A stretch of DNA of 34,356 nucleotides. Source: an uncultured Alphaproteobacteria bacterium. Its GTDB lineage: Bacteria > Pseudomonadota > Alphaproteobacteria > HIMB59 > GCA-002718135. Below the pieces are notes generated by a model, which was not told where the DNA came from, did not search any database, and worked only from the letters and a program-made list of their open reading frames with translations. The DNA lies in assembly GCA_902522015.1 (NCBI GenBank), contig CABYTX010000011.1, forward strand, positions 1-34,356, in the 5' to 3' direction. Positions 25,401 to 34,356 of this stretch are shown piece after piece (the first letter of the stretch is position 1; every line of letters begins with the position of its first letter). The position numbers and the translations under genes were made by a program.

Positions 25401-27149
25401 TTTAATACCTAATTCTTCTAATCGTTCTTTATCGATACTTGCGGGGGCGTCCATCATTAAATCCATAGCTTGTTGATTCATTGGAAATGCTATTACTTCT
25501 CTAATGTTAGGCTCATCAGCAAGTAACATAACAATTCTATCAATACCTGGTGCACTTCCGCCGTGAGGAGGTGCTCCAAATTTTAAAGCATTAAGCATGC
25601 CTGAAAATTTTTCTTCTAAATCTTCTTTAGAATATCCAGCTATATCAAAGGCTTTATACATAATTTCTGGTTTATGATTTCTAATTGCTCCAGAAGATAA
25701 CTCTACACCATTACATACAATATCATATTGAAATGCTTTTATATCAAGAGGATCTTTTTTTTCTAAAGCTTCCATCTCACCTTGAGGCATTGAAAAAGGA
25801 TTATGGCTAAATTGTATTTTATTAGTTTTTTCATCAATTTCATACATTGGAAAATCAACTATCCAACAAAATTCAAAAGAATTTTTATTTAGTAAACTTA
25901 AATCATTACAAATTTTTTCTCTTACTTTACCAGAAAATAATTGGGCCTCTTTTAATTTATCGCATATGAAAAATATTGAGTCATTTTCTTCAAGTTTTAA
26001 TAATAATAATTGATCTTCATTTAAATTCTTTGCAATTGGGCCTTTAAAACTATTTTCTGTAAATGAAATATAGCCTAATCCAGCTGCACCCTCTTCTCTT
26101 GCCCAATTGTTTAATTTATCAAAAAAACTTCTAGGTTGATCGCCAGTATTTTTAACAATTATTCCCTTAACAACTGATCCTTTTTCTATTTGATTACTAA
26201 ATATTTTAAAATTTGAACCTTTAAACACATTTGTATAATCATCTATGACAAGTGGATTTCGTAAATCAGGCTTATCAGAACCGTAAACTTCCATTGACTC
26301 ATTATAAGGTATTCTCCTAAATGGAAACGGACTTACCTTAATTTCATTATTTTTCTTATTTTCATCAAATATTTCAAATAAAACTGGCTCAATAGCGTCA
26401 AACACATCTTCTTGGGTTACAAAACTCATCTCAAAGTCTAGTTGATAGAATTCACCTGGAGATCGATCTGCTCTACTATCTTCATCTCTGAAACATGGAG
26501 CAATTTGAAAATATTTATCAAAACCAGCTATCATTAATAATTGTTTAAATTGCTGAGGTGCTTGAGGAAGAGCATAAAATTTTCCTTGATGTATCCTAGA
26601 TGGAACCAAATAATCTCTTGCTCCTTCTGGAGATGATGAAGTAAGTATGGGAGTTTGAAATTCAACAAAGTTTCTATCAATCATTTTCTTTCTAATGTCG
26701 GATATTATTTTACTTCTTAATATAATGTTTTTGTGTAGTTTATTTCTTCTTAAATCTAAAAATCTATATTTAAGTCTTATCTCTTCACCATATTCAATAT
26801 CAGAATTAACAGGTAGAGGAAGAATTTCAGATTTGGACAACAGATTAAAATCTTCTATTTGAACTTCAATTTCTCCTGTTCTGAGGTTATTATTAATTGT
26901 ATCATTAGATCTTTTAACTACTTCACCAAAAATAGTAATGACACTTTCGTTACTTAATTTACTTATTTGATTAAATAGAGAATGTGTTCCATCGATAACA
27001 CATTGTGTAATTCCATAATTATCTCTTAAATCTATGAATAGTAAATTTCCATGATCTCTAATTGTATCAGCCCAACCAGATAACGTAACTTTTGAGCCTA
27101 AATTATTAATTGATAGATCTGAGCATAAATGTGATCTGTATTTATTCAT
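25383..27149 (-). CDS. aspS: Aspartyl-tRNA synthetase
   Basis: Class IIb aminoacyl-tRNA synthetase of 588 aa, typical bacterial length. The N-terminal OB-fold anticodon-binding domain contains [21 protein letters not shown]. Motif 1 region [23 protein letters not shown] is followed by motif 2 [23 protein letters not shown]. The bacterial GAD insertion follows, then motif 3 [14 protein letters not shown]. Whether it also charges tRNA-Asn (non-discriminating form) depends on gatCAB elsewhere and cannot be told here. It is 13 bases downstream of the hda-like gene on the same strand. Confidence 0.98.
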   Translation of the reverse strand: MNKYRSHLCSDLSINNLGSKVTLSGWADTIRDHGNLLFIDLRDNYGITQCVIDGTHSLFNQISKLSNESVITIFGEVVKRSNDTINNNLRTGEIEVQIEDFNLLSKSEILPLPVNSDIEYGEEIRLKYRFLDLRRNKLHKNIILRSKIISDIRKKMIDRNFVEFQTPILTSSSPEGARDYLVPSRIHQGKFYALPQAPQQFKQLLMIAGFDKYFQIAPCFRDEDSRADRSPGEFYQLDFEMSFVTQEDVFDAIEPVLFEIFDENKKNNEIKVSPFPFRRIPYNESMEVYGSDKPDLRNPLVIDDYTNVFKGSNFKIFSNQIEKGSVVKGIIVKNTGDQPRSFFDKLNNWAREEGAAGLGYISFTENSFKGPIAKNLNEDQLLLLKLEENDSIFFICDKLKEAQLFSGKVREKICNDLSLLNKNSFEFCWIVDFPMYEIDEKTNKIQFSHNPFSMPQGEMEALEKKDPLDIKAFQYDIVCNGVELSSGAIRNHKPEIMYKAFDIAGYSKEDLEEKFSGMLNALKFGAPPHGGSAPGIDRIVMLLADEPNIREVIAFPMNQQAMDLMMDAPASIDKERLEELGIKLIDKN

Positions 27150-27162
27150 TTTTGAAAGCTAT

Positions 27163-27789
27163 CTATAGTATTTCCTTTATTAATGGTATTGTTAATTGCC
27201 TTTTTTTCTCTAGAGATAAAATATCTAGTTTATTAACAATATCGTCAATAGCTTGGTAACTTCTATCAACTCTACGTAATATAAATTCAAAAATTTCTTT
27301 AGAATTTATTATAAATTGTCTTTCAACTAATGATTTAGTTAATATTGTAAGGAGCATTTCATCATTAGGTTGATCAATTTCGAGATTAGTAAATGTTTTT
27401 AAACGAGAGGATAGATCATGGTATTGAAAATTAATTTCATTAATTTTTTTATTTGAAGTTATTAATATTTTAAAGTTATTTAAAATACAATTATTTACAA
27501 TATGAAAAATATTTTCTTCATTAAAAAAAAGAAAATTGTCAATTAAAATATTTTTTTTTGAATTCAAAATCTCTTTATAATTTTTTTTATATTTAATAGC
27601 ATTATTTTTTTTTAGCCAAATATTTGCAAGATATGATTTTCCAGATTTATTTGGACCATATAAATATGAAAACTTAGAATTATTATTTATTAAATCGTTG
27701 AATGCATAAAAATTTGTTTTATTTACAAAAAAATTTAATTCACTCTGATCATGACTAAATTTATAGTTAAAACTTTTTTGTTTACTCAT
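27163..27789 (-). CDS. hdaA: DnaA-related Hda/HdaA-like protein
   Basis: Protein of 208 aa related to the AAA+ domain of DnaA without the DNA-binding domain IV, as in Hda, which stimulates hydrolysis of DnaA-ATP to limit replication re-initiation. Landmarks are LYGPNKSGKSYLANIW (Walker A 45-52), a weak Walker B in KNILIDNFLFF, ILITSNKKINEINFQYHDLSSRLKT (sensor 1/arginine-finger region) and a lid domain ending FILRRVDRSYQAIDDIVNKLDILSLEKKRQLTIPLIKEIL. The family's N-terminal clamp-binding motif would have to be near the first residues (MSKQKSFNYKF) and is not obvious. It is coupled to the DUF2066 gene by a 4-base overlap, an arrangement seen in other proteobacteria. Confidence 0.88.
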   Translation of the reverse strand: MSKQKSFNYKFSHDQSELNFFVNKTNFYAFNDLINNNSKFSYLYGPNKSGKSYLANIWLKKNNAIKYKKNYKEILNSKKNILIDNFLFFNEENIFHIVNNCILNNFKILITSNKKINEINFQYHDLSSRLKTFTNLEIDQPNDEMLLTILTKSLVERQFIINSKEIFEFILRRVDRSYQAIDDIVNKLDILSLEKKRQLTIPLIKEIL

Positions 27790-28811
27790 TTTAATTTAAT
27801 TGTACATAAATTTGAATTATTAGTTATTTGCAAATTATTTAATTTTAAAACTTTAAATAAAATGTTTAGATTTCCATAAAACTGAATATCGTATTCAATT
27901 TTTTTGAAAGATAATGATTTTATAATTAAATTTTTTATTAATGATACATTTTTTAGATTGCTTTTAACTTCTTTAAGTTCAAGCATATTAAAATAATTAA
28001 TATTACAACTAATACTATTAACAAATTTATTCTGTATTTGATTTATATTTTTCCATATGTTTAAAGTTTCATCTTCAAGAATTTTAAAAAAAATATCTAT
28101 ATCTTTTTTATTATACTTAAGTTTTTTTGAAATAATTTGATCTTCAGAAAATAAAATCAAATCATAATTTACTTCATTATTATTAATTAATTCTGCAATA
28201 ACAATAATGTTTTCTTCTGAATTATATTTTTTAAAAAATTTTTTAATTTTTTCTAAATCTTTATTTATTACATGATTGTTTTGTAAGATAAATCGATCAT
28301 TTATATCCAAGTTTGGAATTTGAAAAAAATTATTATCTTTTAAATTATTAATAAAGTATTTATAATAATTATTATTTTTTGTTAGTAAATTATCATTAAT
28401 TTTATTTTTCTCAAAAATTATTAATAAAAATTTATTGGGATGGTATTCAACATAAGGAATTTTTTTTGACCTGTAAAAATTAATAATTTTATCCTTACTA
28501 AAATTAATTTTAATTTTAGAAATATATTGATTATTTATTATGATTTCGTCAGTAATGATAACATTTTTTATGAAAGTATTGATTAAATCTTCATTTAGAT
28601 ATGAGTTTACTTCCATATAATATTCATTTGTTAGTGATTTTTTTAAAATAGATAATAAACTTTTTACTTTTATTTTATTAATTACTCTAATTTTATCATT
28701 TTCTATATTCGTTGATGTAAATTCAACATTTTGATAAGCTGTTTCGAATAAATTATTTGAATAGACAATATTATTATAAAAAATTATAATAATAAAAATT
28801 AAATACCTCAT
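27786..28811 (-). CDS. DUF2066 family protein, exported
   Basis: A protein of 341 aa with an N-terminal signal peptide (MRYLIFIIIIFYNNIVYS, cleavage after about residue 18), so the mature part is periplasmic or membrane-attached. DUF2066 features visible are the early helical segment, YYMEVNSYLNEDLINTFIKNVI, ISKIKINFSKDKIINFYRSKKIPYVEYHPNKFLLIIF and the later VIAELINNNEVNYDLILFSED. It is extremely Lys/Asn/Ile-rich, as expected from base composition. Function is unknown in the family. Its repeated placement just before hda in proteobacteria is the main support besides sequence pattern. Confidence 0.72.
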   Translation of the reverse strand: MRYLIFIIIIFYNNIVYSNNLFETAYQNVEFTSTNIENDKIRVINKIKVKSLLSILKKSLTNEYYMEVNSYLNEDLINTFIKNVIITDEIIINNQYISKIKINFSKDKIINFYRSKKIPYVEYHPNKFLLIIFEKNKINDNLLTKNNNYYKYFINNLKDNNFFQIPNLDINDRFILQNNHVINKDLEKIKKFFKKYNSEENIIVIAELINNNEVNYDLILFSEDQIISKKLKYNKKDIDIFFKILEDETLNIWKNINQIQNKFVNSISCNINYFNMLELKEVKSNLKNVSLIKNLIIKSLSFKKIEYDIQFYGNLNILFKVLKLNNLQITNNSNLCTIKLK

Positions 28812-28852
28812 TATATTATTGTATAAATTTTTATTTTAATTATTATACCTAT

Positions 28853-28984
28853 ATGGATTACAATAAAGATAATATATCCAAAGATAAGGCACAAACATGG
28901 AAAACTTTTAATAAATTAACAATTTATACAATCATATTTGTTTTTATTATTTTAATAATTATTTTTTCTTTATTTAATTATTAA
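28853..28984 (+). CDS. aa3-type cytochrome c oxidase subunit IV-like microprotein, 43 aa
   Basis: Not in the ORF track because of its size. It reads [27 protein letters not shown] and continues as a single hydrophobic helix to FSLFNY-stop. The pattern of a short polar N-terminus, KxxTWxxFxKL, and one transmembrane helix to the end matches the alphaproteobacterial subunit IV family (COX4_pro_2-like) of about 40-50 aa. It would sit in the inner membrane beside an aa3 oxidase encoded elsewhere. It is divergent from the DUF2066 gene and overlaps the convergent ndk stop by 11 bases, filling the space exactly. Confidence 0.7.
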   Translation: MDYNKDNISKDKAQTWKTFNKLTIYTIIFVFIILIIIFSLFNY

Positions 28985-29393
28985 TTATTTCACTTTCATC
29001 AAAGAAAAAATCAATTTCAATTTTTGCATTTTCATCAGAATCAGAACCATGAACAGAATTTTCTTGAATATTTAAAGCATATTTTTTTCTTATTGTTCCA
29101 TCGTCAGCATTTTCTGGGTTTGTAGCCCCCATTATTTCTCGATACTTTTTAACAGCATTCATTCCTTCCAAAACTTGTACTATTACAGCACCAGATGTCA
29201 TATATTCAATCAAATCATTAAAAAAAGGTTTTTCCTTATGGGCAGAATAGAAACCTTCAGCTTTATATTTCGATAGTTTAATTCTTTTCTGAGCAACAAT
29301 ACTCAGATTATTTTTTTCAATAATATTATTTATTGCACCTGTAATATTTCTCTTTGTTGCGTCTGGCTTGATAATTGAAAAAGTTCTATCCAT
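28974..29393 (-). CDS. ndk: Nucleoside diphosphate kinase
   Basis: Transfers the gamma-phosphate between NTPs and NDPs through a phosphohistidine. It is 139 aa, normal length. [16 protein letters not shown] is the family start, and [21 protein letters not shown] carries the phosphorylated His115. The start is unambiguous. The 142-base region upstream is shared with the divergent lptF and contains a perfect 21-bp inverted repeat. Its 3' end overlaps the small subunit IV-like gene. Confidence 0.97.
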   Translation of the reverse strand: MDRTFSIIKPDATKRNITGAINNIIEKNNLSIVAQKRIKLSKYKAEGFYSAHKEKPFFNDLIEYMTSGAVIVQVLEGMNAVKKYREIMGATNPENADDGTIRKKYALNIQENSVHGSDSDENAKIEIDFFFDESEIINN

Positions 29394-29424
29394 AATAATC
29401 CTTTATATTAATTTACAATATCAT

Positions 29425-29480
29425 TTAATTTAGTAATTTGATTTTGTCTATATTTTGATAAAATCAAATTACTAAATTAA
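29425..29480. repeat. Perfect 21-bp inverted repeat between ndk and lptF
   Basis: The arms TTAATTTAGTAATTTGATTTT (29425-29445) and its exact reverse complement (29460-29480) flank a 14-base spacer. It lies between divergent genes, so it cannot be a terminator for either. It would form a long stem in the 5' leader of whichever transcript starts upstream of it. I found no second copy in the window. Possible roles are a leader structure, an operator region or the remnant of a small inverted-repeat element. Confidence 0.8.
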
Positions 29481-29535
29481 TTATCTAGATTATATATATT
29501 ATAAGTATTTTTTAATAATTATGAAATAAATTAAA

Positions 29536-30558
29536 ATGATTGCTAGTAAAATAAAATTATACCTATTTAATCAGATATTTAAATATTTTTTCCTTATACT
29601 TTTTATTTTTTTATCAATTGGATGGCTGTTGCAAGTAACAAGATTACTCACAGTAACAAACTTTATTAATATAGATTTTATTCAAATTTTATTACTTTCA
29701 TTTTATTTAATTCCAAATATTTTAACAATAATAATTCCATTTATTTTAATTTTTGGACTACTGTTATGTTTTATAAAACTCAAAAAAGATAATGAATTAA
29801 TAGCTATTTTTTCACTTGGATTTGGGCTTAAACCTTTTAAAGAAACTCTAATTTTTTTTTGTTTTACAATTATTGTTTTTTTTACGATCTTAAATTTTTA
29901 TTTAGCACCCAGTATTTATGAAAAATATAAAGTCAAAGAATACGATTTAAGAAATACATTGGATTTAAATAAAATGGCATTTTCTAATTTTCTTAATTTA
30001 AATAGAACAACAATACTTGATTTTTCAAAAAAAAATAATGAATATCAAGATATTTTCATTAGTTATAAAGATGAAAAAGAAAATATTATTTATGCAAAAA
30101 AAGGAAATATTTTTTTAAATGATAATAAATATAATTTCCAATTAACAAATGGTTTTAAAATAAGTATCAATAATGAAAATGAAATAGAAAGATTAGAATT
30201 TCTAAACTATACTCTTAAAATTGATAATAAAATTATTAATGATGACAAAGTTGTTGATCAAAATACTTTCACTATCATTGATGATTTAAAATCTAAAAAT
30301 TATTTAAATATTTGCTTTAAATTCTTTGATATAATTTTAATTTTATATGTCATTTATTTATTTTATAAAAATAATTTAAAAGAATTAAAACTTGATACTA
30401 ATAATAATATATATTTTTCATTATCTTGTATAAGCATTTTAATAATAAATCAAATTTTAAAAAATTCTCAAATAACTATAATTAATTACTCTTTATTTAT
30501 TTTAATTATAGTGTTTCTGTCTTTATTTTTTACTAATATGAAAAAAAAATATGAATAA
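29536..30558 (+). CDS. lptF: LPS export permease LptF
   Basis: Inner-membrane subunit of the LptB2FG complex that extracts lipopolysaccharide for transport to the outer membrane. It is 340 aa, YjgP/YjgQ family. Three N-terminal helices (to about residue 125) include LTVTNFINIDFIQILLLSFYLIPNILTIIIPF and DNELIAIFSLGFGLKPF, the coupling-helix region that meets LptB. A periplasmic beta-jellyroll domain follows (about 130-240), then three C-terminal helices. It is slightly shorter than E. coli LptF. Assignment of F versus G rests on order (first gene, overlapping the next by 8 bases); the two families are similar. Confidence 0.88.
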   Translation: MIASKIKLYLFNQIFKYFFLILFIFLSIGWLLQVTRLLTVTNFINIDFIQILLLSFYLIPNILTIIIPFILIFGLLLCFIKLKKDNELIAIFSLGFGLKPFKETLIFFCFTIIVFFTILNFYLAPSIYEKYKVKEYDLRNTLDLNKMAFSNFLNLNRTTILDFSKKNNEYQDIFISYKDEKENIIYAKKGNIFLNDNKYNFQLTNGFKISINNENEIERLEFLNYTLKIDNKIINDDKVVDQNTFTIIDDLKSKNYLNICFKFFDIILILYVIYLFYKNNLKELKLDTNNNIYFSLSCISILIINQILKNSQITIINYSLFILIIVFLSLFFTNMKKKYE

Positions 30559-31630
30559 AATAAATAAATATCTATTTATGCTTACAAATAAATATTTAGT
30601 TATAAATTTTTTTATTGTTTCGATTTTTATAATTTTAATTAATCTTTTAGAATTATCTAGAATAATATCAGAAGATAATAAAACTTTTTTTAATTTTCTC
30701 TATCTTTCATTCTTAAAATTTCCATCAATATTAAATGAAATAATTCCATTTGTTACCATCATTAGTGTTTCTTTTCTAATTAGAAATTTAATTAATAATA
30801 ATGAATTTGTGTCTATGAGGAATTTAGGATATTCAATGATTGATATCTTTCTACCAGTTGCTACTGCAATTTTTATAATAGGATTATTATTTTTATTTAT
30901 TATAAACCCAATATCTGTAATAATGGAAACGAGATATGACTCTAAGTTAGAGCACAAAGAAAATAGTTTATATTCAATAAAAATATCTGATAATGAGATG
31001 TGGATCAAAAATGAAGTAGATCAAGAAAGATCAAATTTCATTAACATTAAGAACATAGATTTAAAAGATATGGATGCAAGTAATATCCAAATCTTATTTG
31101 TAAGTAAAGAAACAAATAAATTTATTCTTGCAGAAAAAGGAAAGTTTAAAGATAATTATTTTTTACTAAATGATGTAAAATTTTATGATTTTAAAAATGA
31201 AGAATATAAAAATTTAAAAAATTATAATTTAAAAATTAATTTTAATAAAGAAAATATAATTAATTCTGTTTCAAAGTATAAATTAATACCTTTCTACAAA
31301 TATTTAAGTCATTCAAAAACACTAGAAAAATTTAATTTATATTCTCCAGAAATAGGGTTATATTACTTATCTGAAATATTAAAACCAATTTTTATTGTAG
31401 TGCTAGCTTTTGTAATACTTGGTTTTACAAGTAAGTTTCAAAGGAATGAAAACTTTTTTAAAGTTTTATTTGTTGCCATCTCAATTGGCTTTATTATGTT
31501 CTTAATCAAAGAAATTATATCAAAATTAACTATTTCTTTATCTTTAAATTTTATTCTATCATATTTAATAATTTTTTTAATTCCGTTTATCATAGGACTT
31601 TATCAAATAATAAGAATTGAGAATGATTAA
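30551..31630 (+). CDS. lptG: LPS export permease LptG
   Basis: Second permease of LptB2FG, 359 aa. N-terminal helices include FLYLSFLKFPSILNEIIPFVTIISVSFLIRNLINNNEFVSMRNLGYSMIDIFLP, the conserved coupling segment with the E-x-x-x-x-R-N-x-G pattern. A periplasmic domain follows, and then EILKPIFIVVLAFVILGFTSKFQR and two more helices. LptB, LptC and LptA are not in the window. It overlaps lptF at its start and lptD at its end by 8 bases each, so the three genes are probably translationally coupled. Confidence 0.9.
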   Translation: MNKINKYLFMLTNKYLVINFFIVSIFIILINLLELSRIISEDNKTFFNFLYLSFLKFPSILNEIIPFVTIISVSFLIRNLINNNEFVSMRNLGYSMIDIFLPVATAIFIIGLLFLFIINPISVIMETRYDSKLEHKENSLYSIKISDNEMWIKNEVDQERSNFINIKNIDLKDMDASNIQILFVSKETNKFILAEKGKFKDNYFLLNDVKFYDFKNEEYKNLKNYNLKINFNKENIINSVSKYKLIPFYKYLSHSKTLEKFNLYSPEIGLYYLSEILKPIFIVVLAFVILGFTSKFQRNENFFKVLFVAISIGFIMFLIKEIISKLTISLSLNFILSYLIIFLIPFIIGLYQIIRIEND

Positions 31631-33872
31631 AAATAAAATATTTATTCAAACAAAATATTTATTAATTTTATTTTTTTTGATTATACCTAATTTTAATTTT
31701 GCTAAAGAAATTTTAATTTATGCAGACTCTATATCATATGATGAAGAAGAAAATATAATTGCAAAAGGAAATGCTAAAATATTTCAAGAAAATAAATTAA
31801 TAATTTCAGAATTAATTATATACGATAAAATAAATGAGAAAATTATTCTTCCATTAGAATTTATATTTAAAGATGAAAAAAATAATTATTTTGAAGGTAA
31901 AAATGGTTTTTTTCTTAAAAATTTAAATATTGCTGAATTTGAAGATCCAAAAATTAAATTAAATGATGGTTCAAGAATAATTGGTAAAAAAATTAAAAGA
32001 GACGGTCACATAGATATTATTTCAAAAGGCGTATACTCTCCATGTAATTCAAGAGTTAAAATTGCTAATTTCATTTGTCCAACTTGGCAACTTGAAGGAG
32101 AAAAAATATTACATGATAATAAAAATTTATTTTTATATCAAAAACATTCTAAAATGAGAGTTATAAATACACCAGTTTTTTATATACCTTATATCGTAAC
32201 TCCATCACCTTTAAGAAAGGAAAGAAAATCTGGTTTTCTTTCACCTTCAATATCTTTTAATTTTTTTGATACAAAAACATCTCAATCAACATCTTTACCT
32301 TATTATTTTAATATATCTGAAGATAAAGAACTACTTTTTACACCTATTATTCACTATGGTGGAGGAGTAGATTCATCGCAAAGATTTATATTTGATTATA
32401 ATCAAATTATTTCTGGTGGAAATTTTAGAACTGATTTAACTTTTGACTCAAATTTTGAAGAGCAAAACAATAATAGTTGGCTAAATGATGCAAGTTTAAT
32501 AACTAACTTTGATAAAAATTTAAATGAAAAATATAGAATTAAAATTGACTCAGCTTTACAAACATCAAAAAGTTATATTCAAATTACAAAACCAAACAAT
32601 GAATTAAGTTATACTAACTCCTTGTCAACTAACATTAATTTAGAGGGATTTAATTTAAATAAAATAGATGATTATTTTAAAGTTAGTATGAATTATTATC
32701 AAACAAATCAAAAAAATGAAGATAATAAAATATTACCTATAGTATTGCCTAAATTTAAATATTTTACAGGCTATTCAAATAAATTTGGCAACACATCTTA
32801 TTCTACCTATGATTTTTATAATATTTTTAGAGTAAAAAGTTCATTAATTCATGCTAAGAGGCAGCAAAAAATTTCTCATAAATACAATTTTCAAAAAAGA
32901 AATATTTTTTATAAATCTTTAATTAATTTTGATACTGAAGTATATAATCAAATTTTTAATACTGAAAAAAAACAAATTGATAGCAATAATTATATAACTG
33001 GAACATATTATAGATTATTTCCAATTTTTGGAATATCAAGTGAAACACCTTTTAAATTTAAAAATAATTTCAAAAACCTCACGATAAATCCAAAAATAAG
33101 TTTGATATTAACTCCAGGCATCTCAAACAGTAATAATCTGTCAAATGAGGATTCAACAAATAATGATTTCAGTATAGAAAACATATATCAGTTAAATAGA
33201 TTTAGCGGTAACGATAAAATGGATAACTCAAAGAGAATAACATATGGATTAAATGGCTATACGGAGAGATTTAGATCATCTATTTCACAATCATATGAAT
33301 TTACAGATAATAGTAATTTTCATAGAGAGCAAGGTAACGAAGAAAATTTAAGTGATTTGATAGGCTCATTTCAATATTTAAATCTAAATGAACTATCATA
33401 TAATTTTAGATATGATTTAAGTAATTCTTATTTAAAAAAACAAAATATTGATCTAAATTCAAAAACAATATTTGGTGATTTAAATTTTTCTTATTTAGAT
33501 CAAAATTCTAAAGTTAATAATATAATTTCTAATGATATAGAGACTTTAAACTATTCATTTTTAAGTAGGAAAATTCGAAGATTTTCAAACATTAATATTT
33601 CAGGATTGTATGATTTAAAAAAAGAAATAAATACAGAGTATACTATTGGATATAGTTACTTTGATGAATGTTTTGGAATTAATTTAGATTTTACAAGAAA
33701 ATCATATGAAGAGGATGAATTAAAACCACAGGATTTATTAACATTGATGTTTTCATTTAAGAATATTGGAAGTTATAAGTCTACAAACTTAGCTGTATCA
33801 GAAAATGATAAACAAGAAATAGAATGGGAAAGTTTTGATATTGATAATGATAAATTTGAGAATAATAGATAA
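31623..33872 (+). CDS. lptD: Outer-membrane LPS assembly protein LptD
   Basis: Outer-membrane beta-barrel that, with LptE, inserts lipopolysaccharide. From ATG 31623 it is 749 aa; the ORF-track TTG at 31617 is less likely. There is a signal peptide to about NFNFA, then an OstA-like jellyroll domain with EILIYADSISYDEEENIIAKGNAKI. YSPCNSRVKIANFICPTWQLEGEKI follows, and then a long barrel domain with alternating polar and aromatic strands. Only three cysteines occur: C141 and C152 near the jellyroll/barrel junction and C683 in the conserved DECFGINLDFTRKSYEED near the end. That allows one interdomain disulfide at most, against two in E. coli LptD. Confidence 0.92.
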   Translation: MIKNKIFIQTKYLLILFFLIIPNFNFAKEILIYADSISYDEEENIIAKGNAKIFQENKLIISELIIYDKINEKIILPLEFIFKDEKNNYFEGKNGFFLKNLNIAEFEDPKIKLNDGSRIIGKKIKRDGHIDIISKGVYSPCNSRVKIANFICPTWQLEGEKILHDNKNLFLYQKHSKMRVINTPVFYIPYIVTPSPLRKERKSGFLSPSISFNFFDTKTSQSTSLPYYFNISEDKELLFTPIIHYGGGVDSSQRFIFDYNQIISGGNFRTDLTFDSNFEEQNNNSWLNDASLITNFDKNLNEKYRIKIDSALQTSKSYIQITKPNNELSYTNSLSTNINLEGFNLNKIDDYFKVSMNYYQTNQKNEDNKILPIVLPKFKYFTGYSNKFGNTSYSTYDFYNIFRVKSSLIHAKRQQKISHKYNFQKRNIFYKSLINFDTEVYNQIFNTEKKQIDSNNYITGTYYRLFPIFGISSETPFKFKNNFKNLTINPKISLILTPGISNSNNLSNEDSTNNDFSIENIYQLNRFSGNDKMDNSKRITYGLNGYTERFRSSISQSYEFTDNSNFHREQGNEENLSDLIGSFQYLNLNELSYNFRYDLSNSYLKKQNIDLNSKTIFGDLNFSYLDQNSKVNNIISNDIETLNYSFLSRKIRRFSNINISGLYDLKKEINTEYTIGYSYFDECFGINLDFTRKSYEEDELKPQDLLTLMFSFKNIGSYKSTNLAVSENDKQEIEWESFDIDNDKFENNR

Positions 33873-34356
33873 TATAATATTTGTATTTTTTACTATAATT
33901 TTAATTTTGATATTTAATTCAAAAAATAGTTTTAGTTTAGAGAATAAGATATTATTCAAAATTAATGGAAATGCCTATACTTCATTAGATTATAGAAAAA
34001 GAATTCAATATTTAGATTTTATTGGTACTGATGATAATTTATCAGATGAAAGAATTTTAAAAGATTTAATTTCTGTAAGTCTTTTTTATGAACATTATAA
34101 AAAAATGGGAATAAAAAGTAAATTTGATAAAGAAATTAATGAAATTTATAAAACTGCAAATAATAACAATATTAAAAATAATAAAAAAAATAAATATCAA
34201 ACAAATATAGAAGATATTTATTTTAATATTAAAATAGATTTAATTAGAAAGAATATCTTAGAGGAATTACTTCGTGAAAAAATTGAAAATTTTCAAATTT
34301 CTAATGAAGAGATAAATTTACTTTATAAATATAATATTCAATACATAAATTTTGAA
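33847..34356 (+). CDS. surA: SurA-like periplasmic chaperone, 3'-truncated by window end
   Basis: Missing from the ORF track because the window ends. The frame is open from ATG 33847 to the last base (170 codons). It begins MINLRIIDNIIFVFFTIILILIFN, a signal peptide. The next segment, KILFKINGNAYTSLDYRKRIQYLDFIG, fits the SurA N-terminal pattern (vNg..IT..D...R). The helical segments around EEINLLYKYNIQYINFE resemble the end of the SurA N domain before a parvulin domain that lies beyond the window. The gene order lptD-surA is classical. The start overlaps lptD by 26 bases; an alternative TTG at 33856 would reduce this. SurA folds outer-membrane proteins including LptD. Confidence 0.75.
   Translation, partial: MINLRIIDNIIFVFFTIILILIFNSKNSFSLENKILFKINGNAYTSLDYRKRIQYLDFIGTDDNLSDERILKDLISVSLFYEHYKKMGIKSKFDKEINEIYKTANNNNIKNNKKNKYQTNIEDIYFNIKIDLIRKNILEELLREKIENFQISNEEINLLYKYNIQYINFE

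Overview
The window is very A+T-rich (roughly 70-75% by eye) and almost entirely coding. It has no rRNA, tRNA, CRISPR array, IS element or integrase that I can see. No gene-free stretch exceeds about 150 bases. Neighbouring genes overlap at nearly every junction. Gene content and order look alphaproteobacterial: lptF-lptG-lptD-surA, a DUF2066 gene beside an Hda-type DnaA-related gene, an aa3-oxidase subunit IV-like microprotein, the alphaproteobacterial SerC type and PuuD/PuuE purine enzymes. A streamlined marine alphaproteobacterium (SAR11, HIMB59 or a similar lineage) is the best guess; this is inference, because no marker RNA gene is present.

Layout. (1) 1-1498: 3' part of htpG. (2) 1491-6207, minus strand: trpB2, a DUF1015 gene, serC and serA, read in that order. 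SerA and SerC make O-phosphoserine. Characterised TrpB2 enzymes use O-phosphoserine to make tryptophan, so this looks like a phosphoserine-centred operon with DUF1015 as its unexplained member. (3) 6306-8825: housekeeping and accessory genes (EamA exporter, a 99-aa orphan, rhodanese, a small membrane protein, a nitroreductase-family flavoprotein). (4) 8822-23702: a complete purine uptake and degradation cluster built around one 52-bp divergent promoter region at 16869-16920. Leftward from it run puuE, uraD, alc, allA, an ABC transporter (ATPase, two permeases, BMP-family binding protein) and a purine-type phosphoribosyltransferase. Rightward run hiuH, xdhA, xdhB, xdhC, guaD and puuD. (5) 23692-25400: an AlkA-type glycosylase, a small membrane protein and a second EamA exporter. 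(6) 25383-29393: aspS, hda-like, DUF2066, an unlisted 43-aa subunit IV-like protein and ndk. (7) 29536-34356: the LPS export operon lptF-lptG-lptD and the start of a surA-like gene, cut by the window end.

How the purine block works. Purine nucleosides or bases enter through the BMP-type transporter. GuaD converts guanine to xanthine. XdhAB, matured by XdhC, oxidises hypoxanthine and xanthine to urate. Membrane-bound PuuD with its own c-type haem oxidises urate. HiuH and UraD yield allantoin, PuuE yields allantoate, and Alc and AllA release two ureas and glyoxylate. The phosphoribosyltransferase offers a salvage branch. No regulator, urease or glyoxylate gene lies inside the block. A 14-bp perfect palindrome in the divergent promoter is the only candidate control site.

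Structural oddities. All six convergent gene pairs overlap at their 3' ends, leaving no room for intrinsic terminators. Two divergent pairs have touching or shared start codons (ATGCAT at 8148, CATATG at 24307). A perfect 21-bp inverted repeat lies between ndk and lptF.
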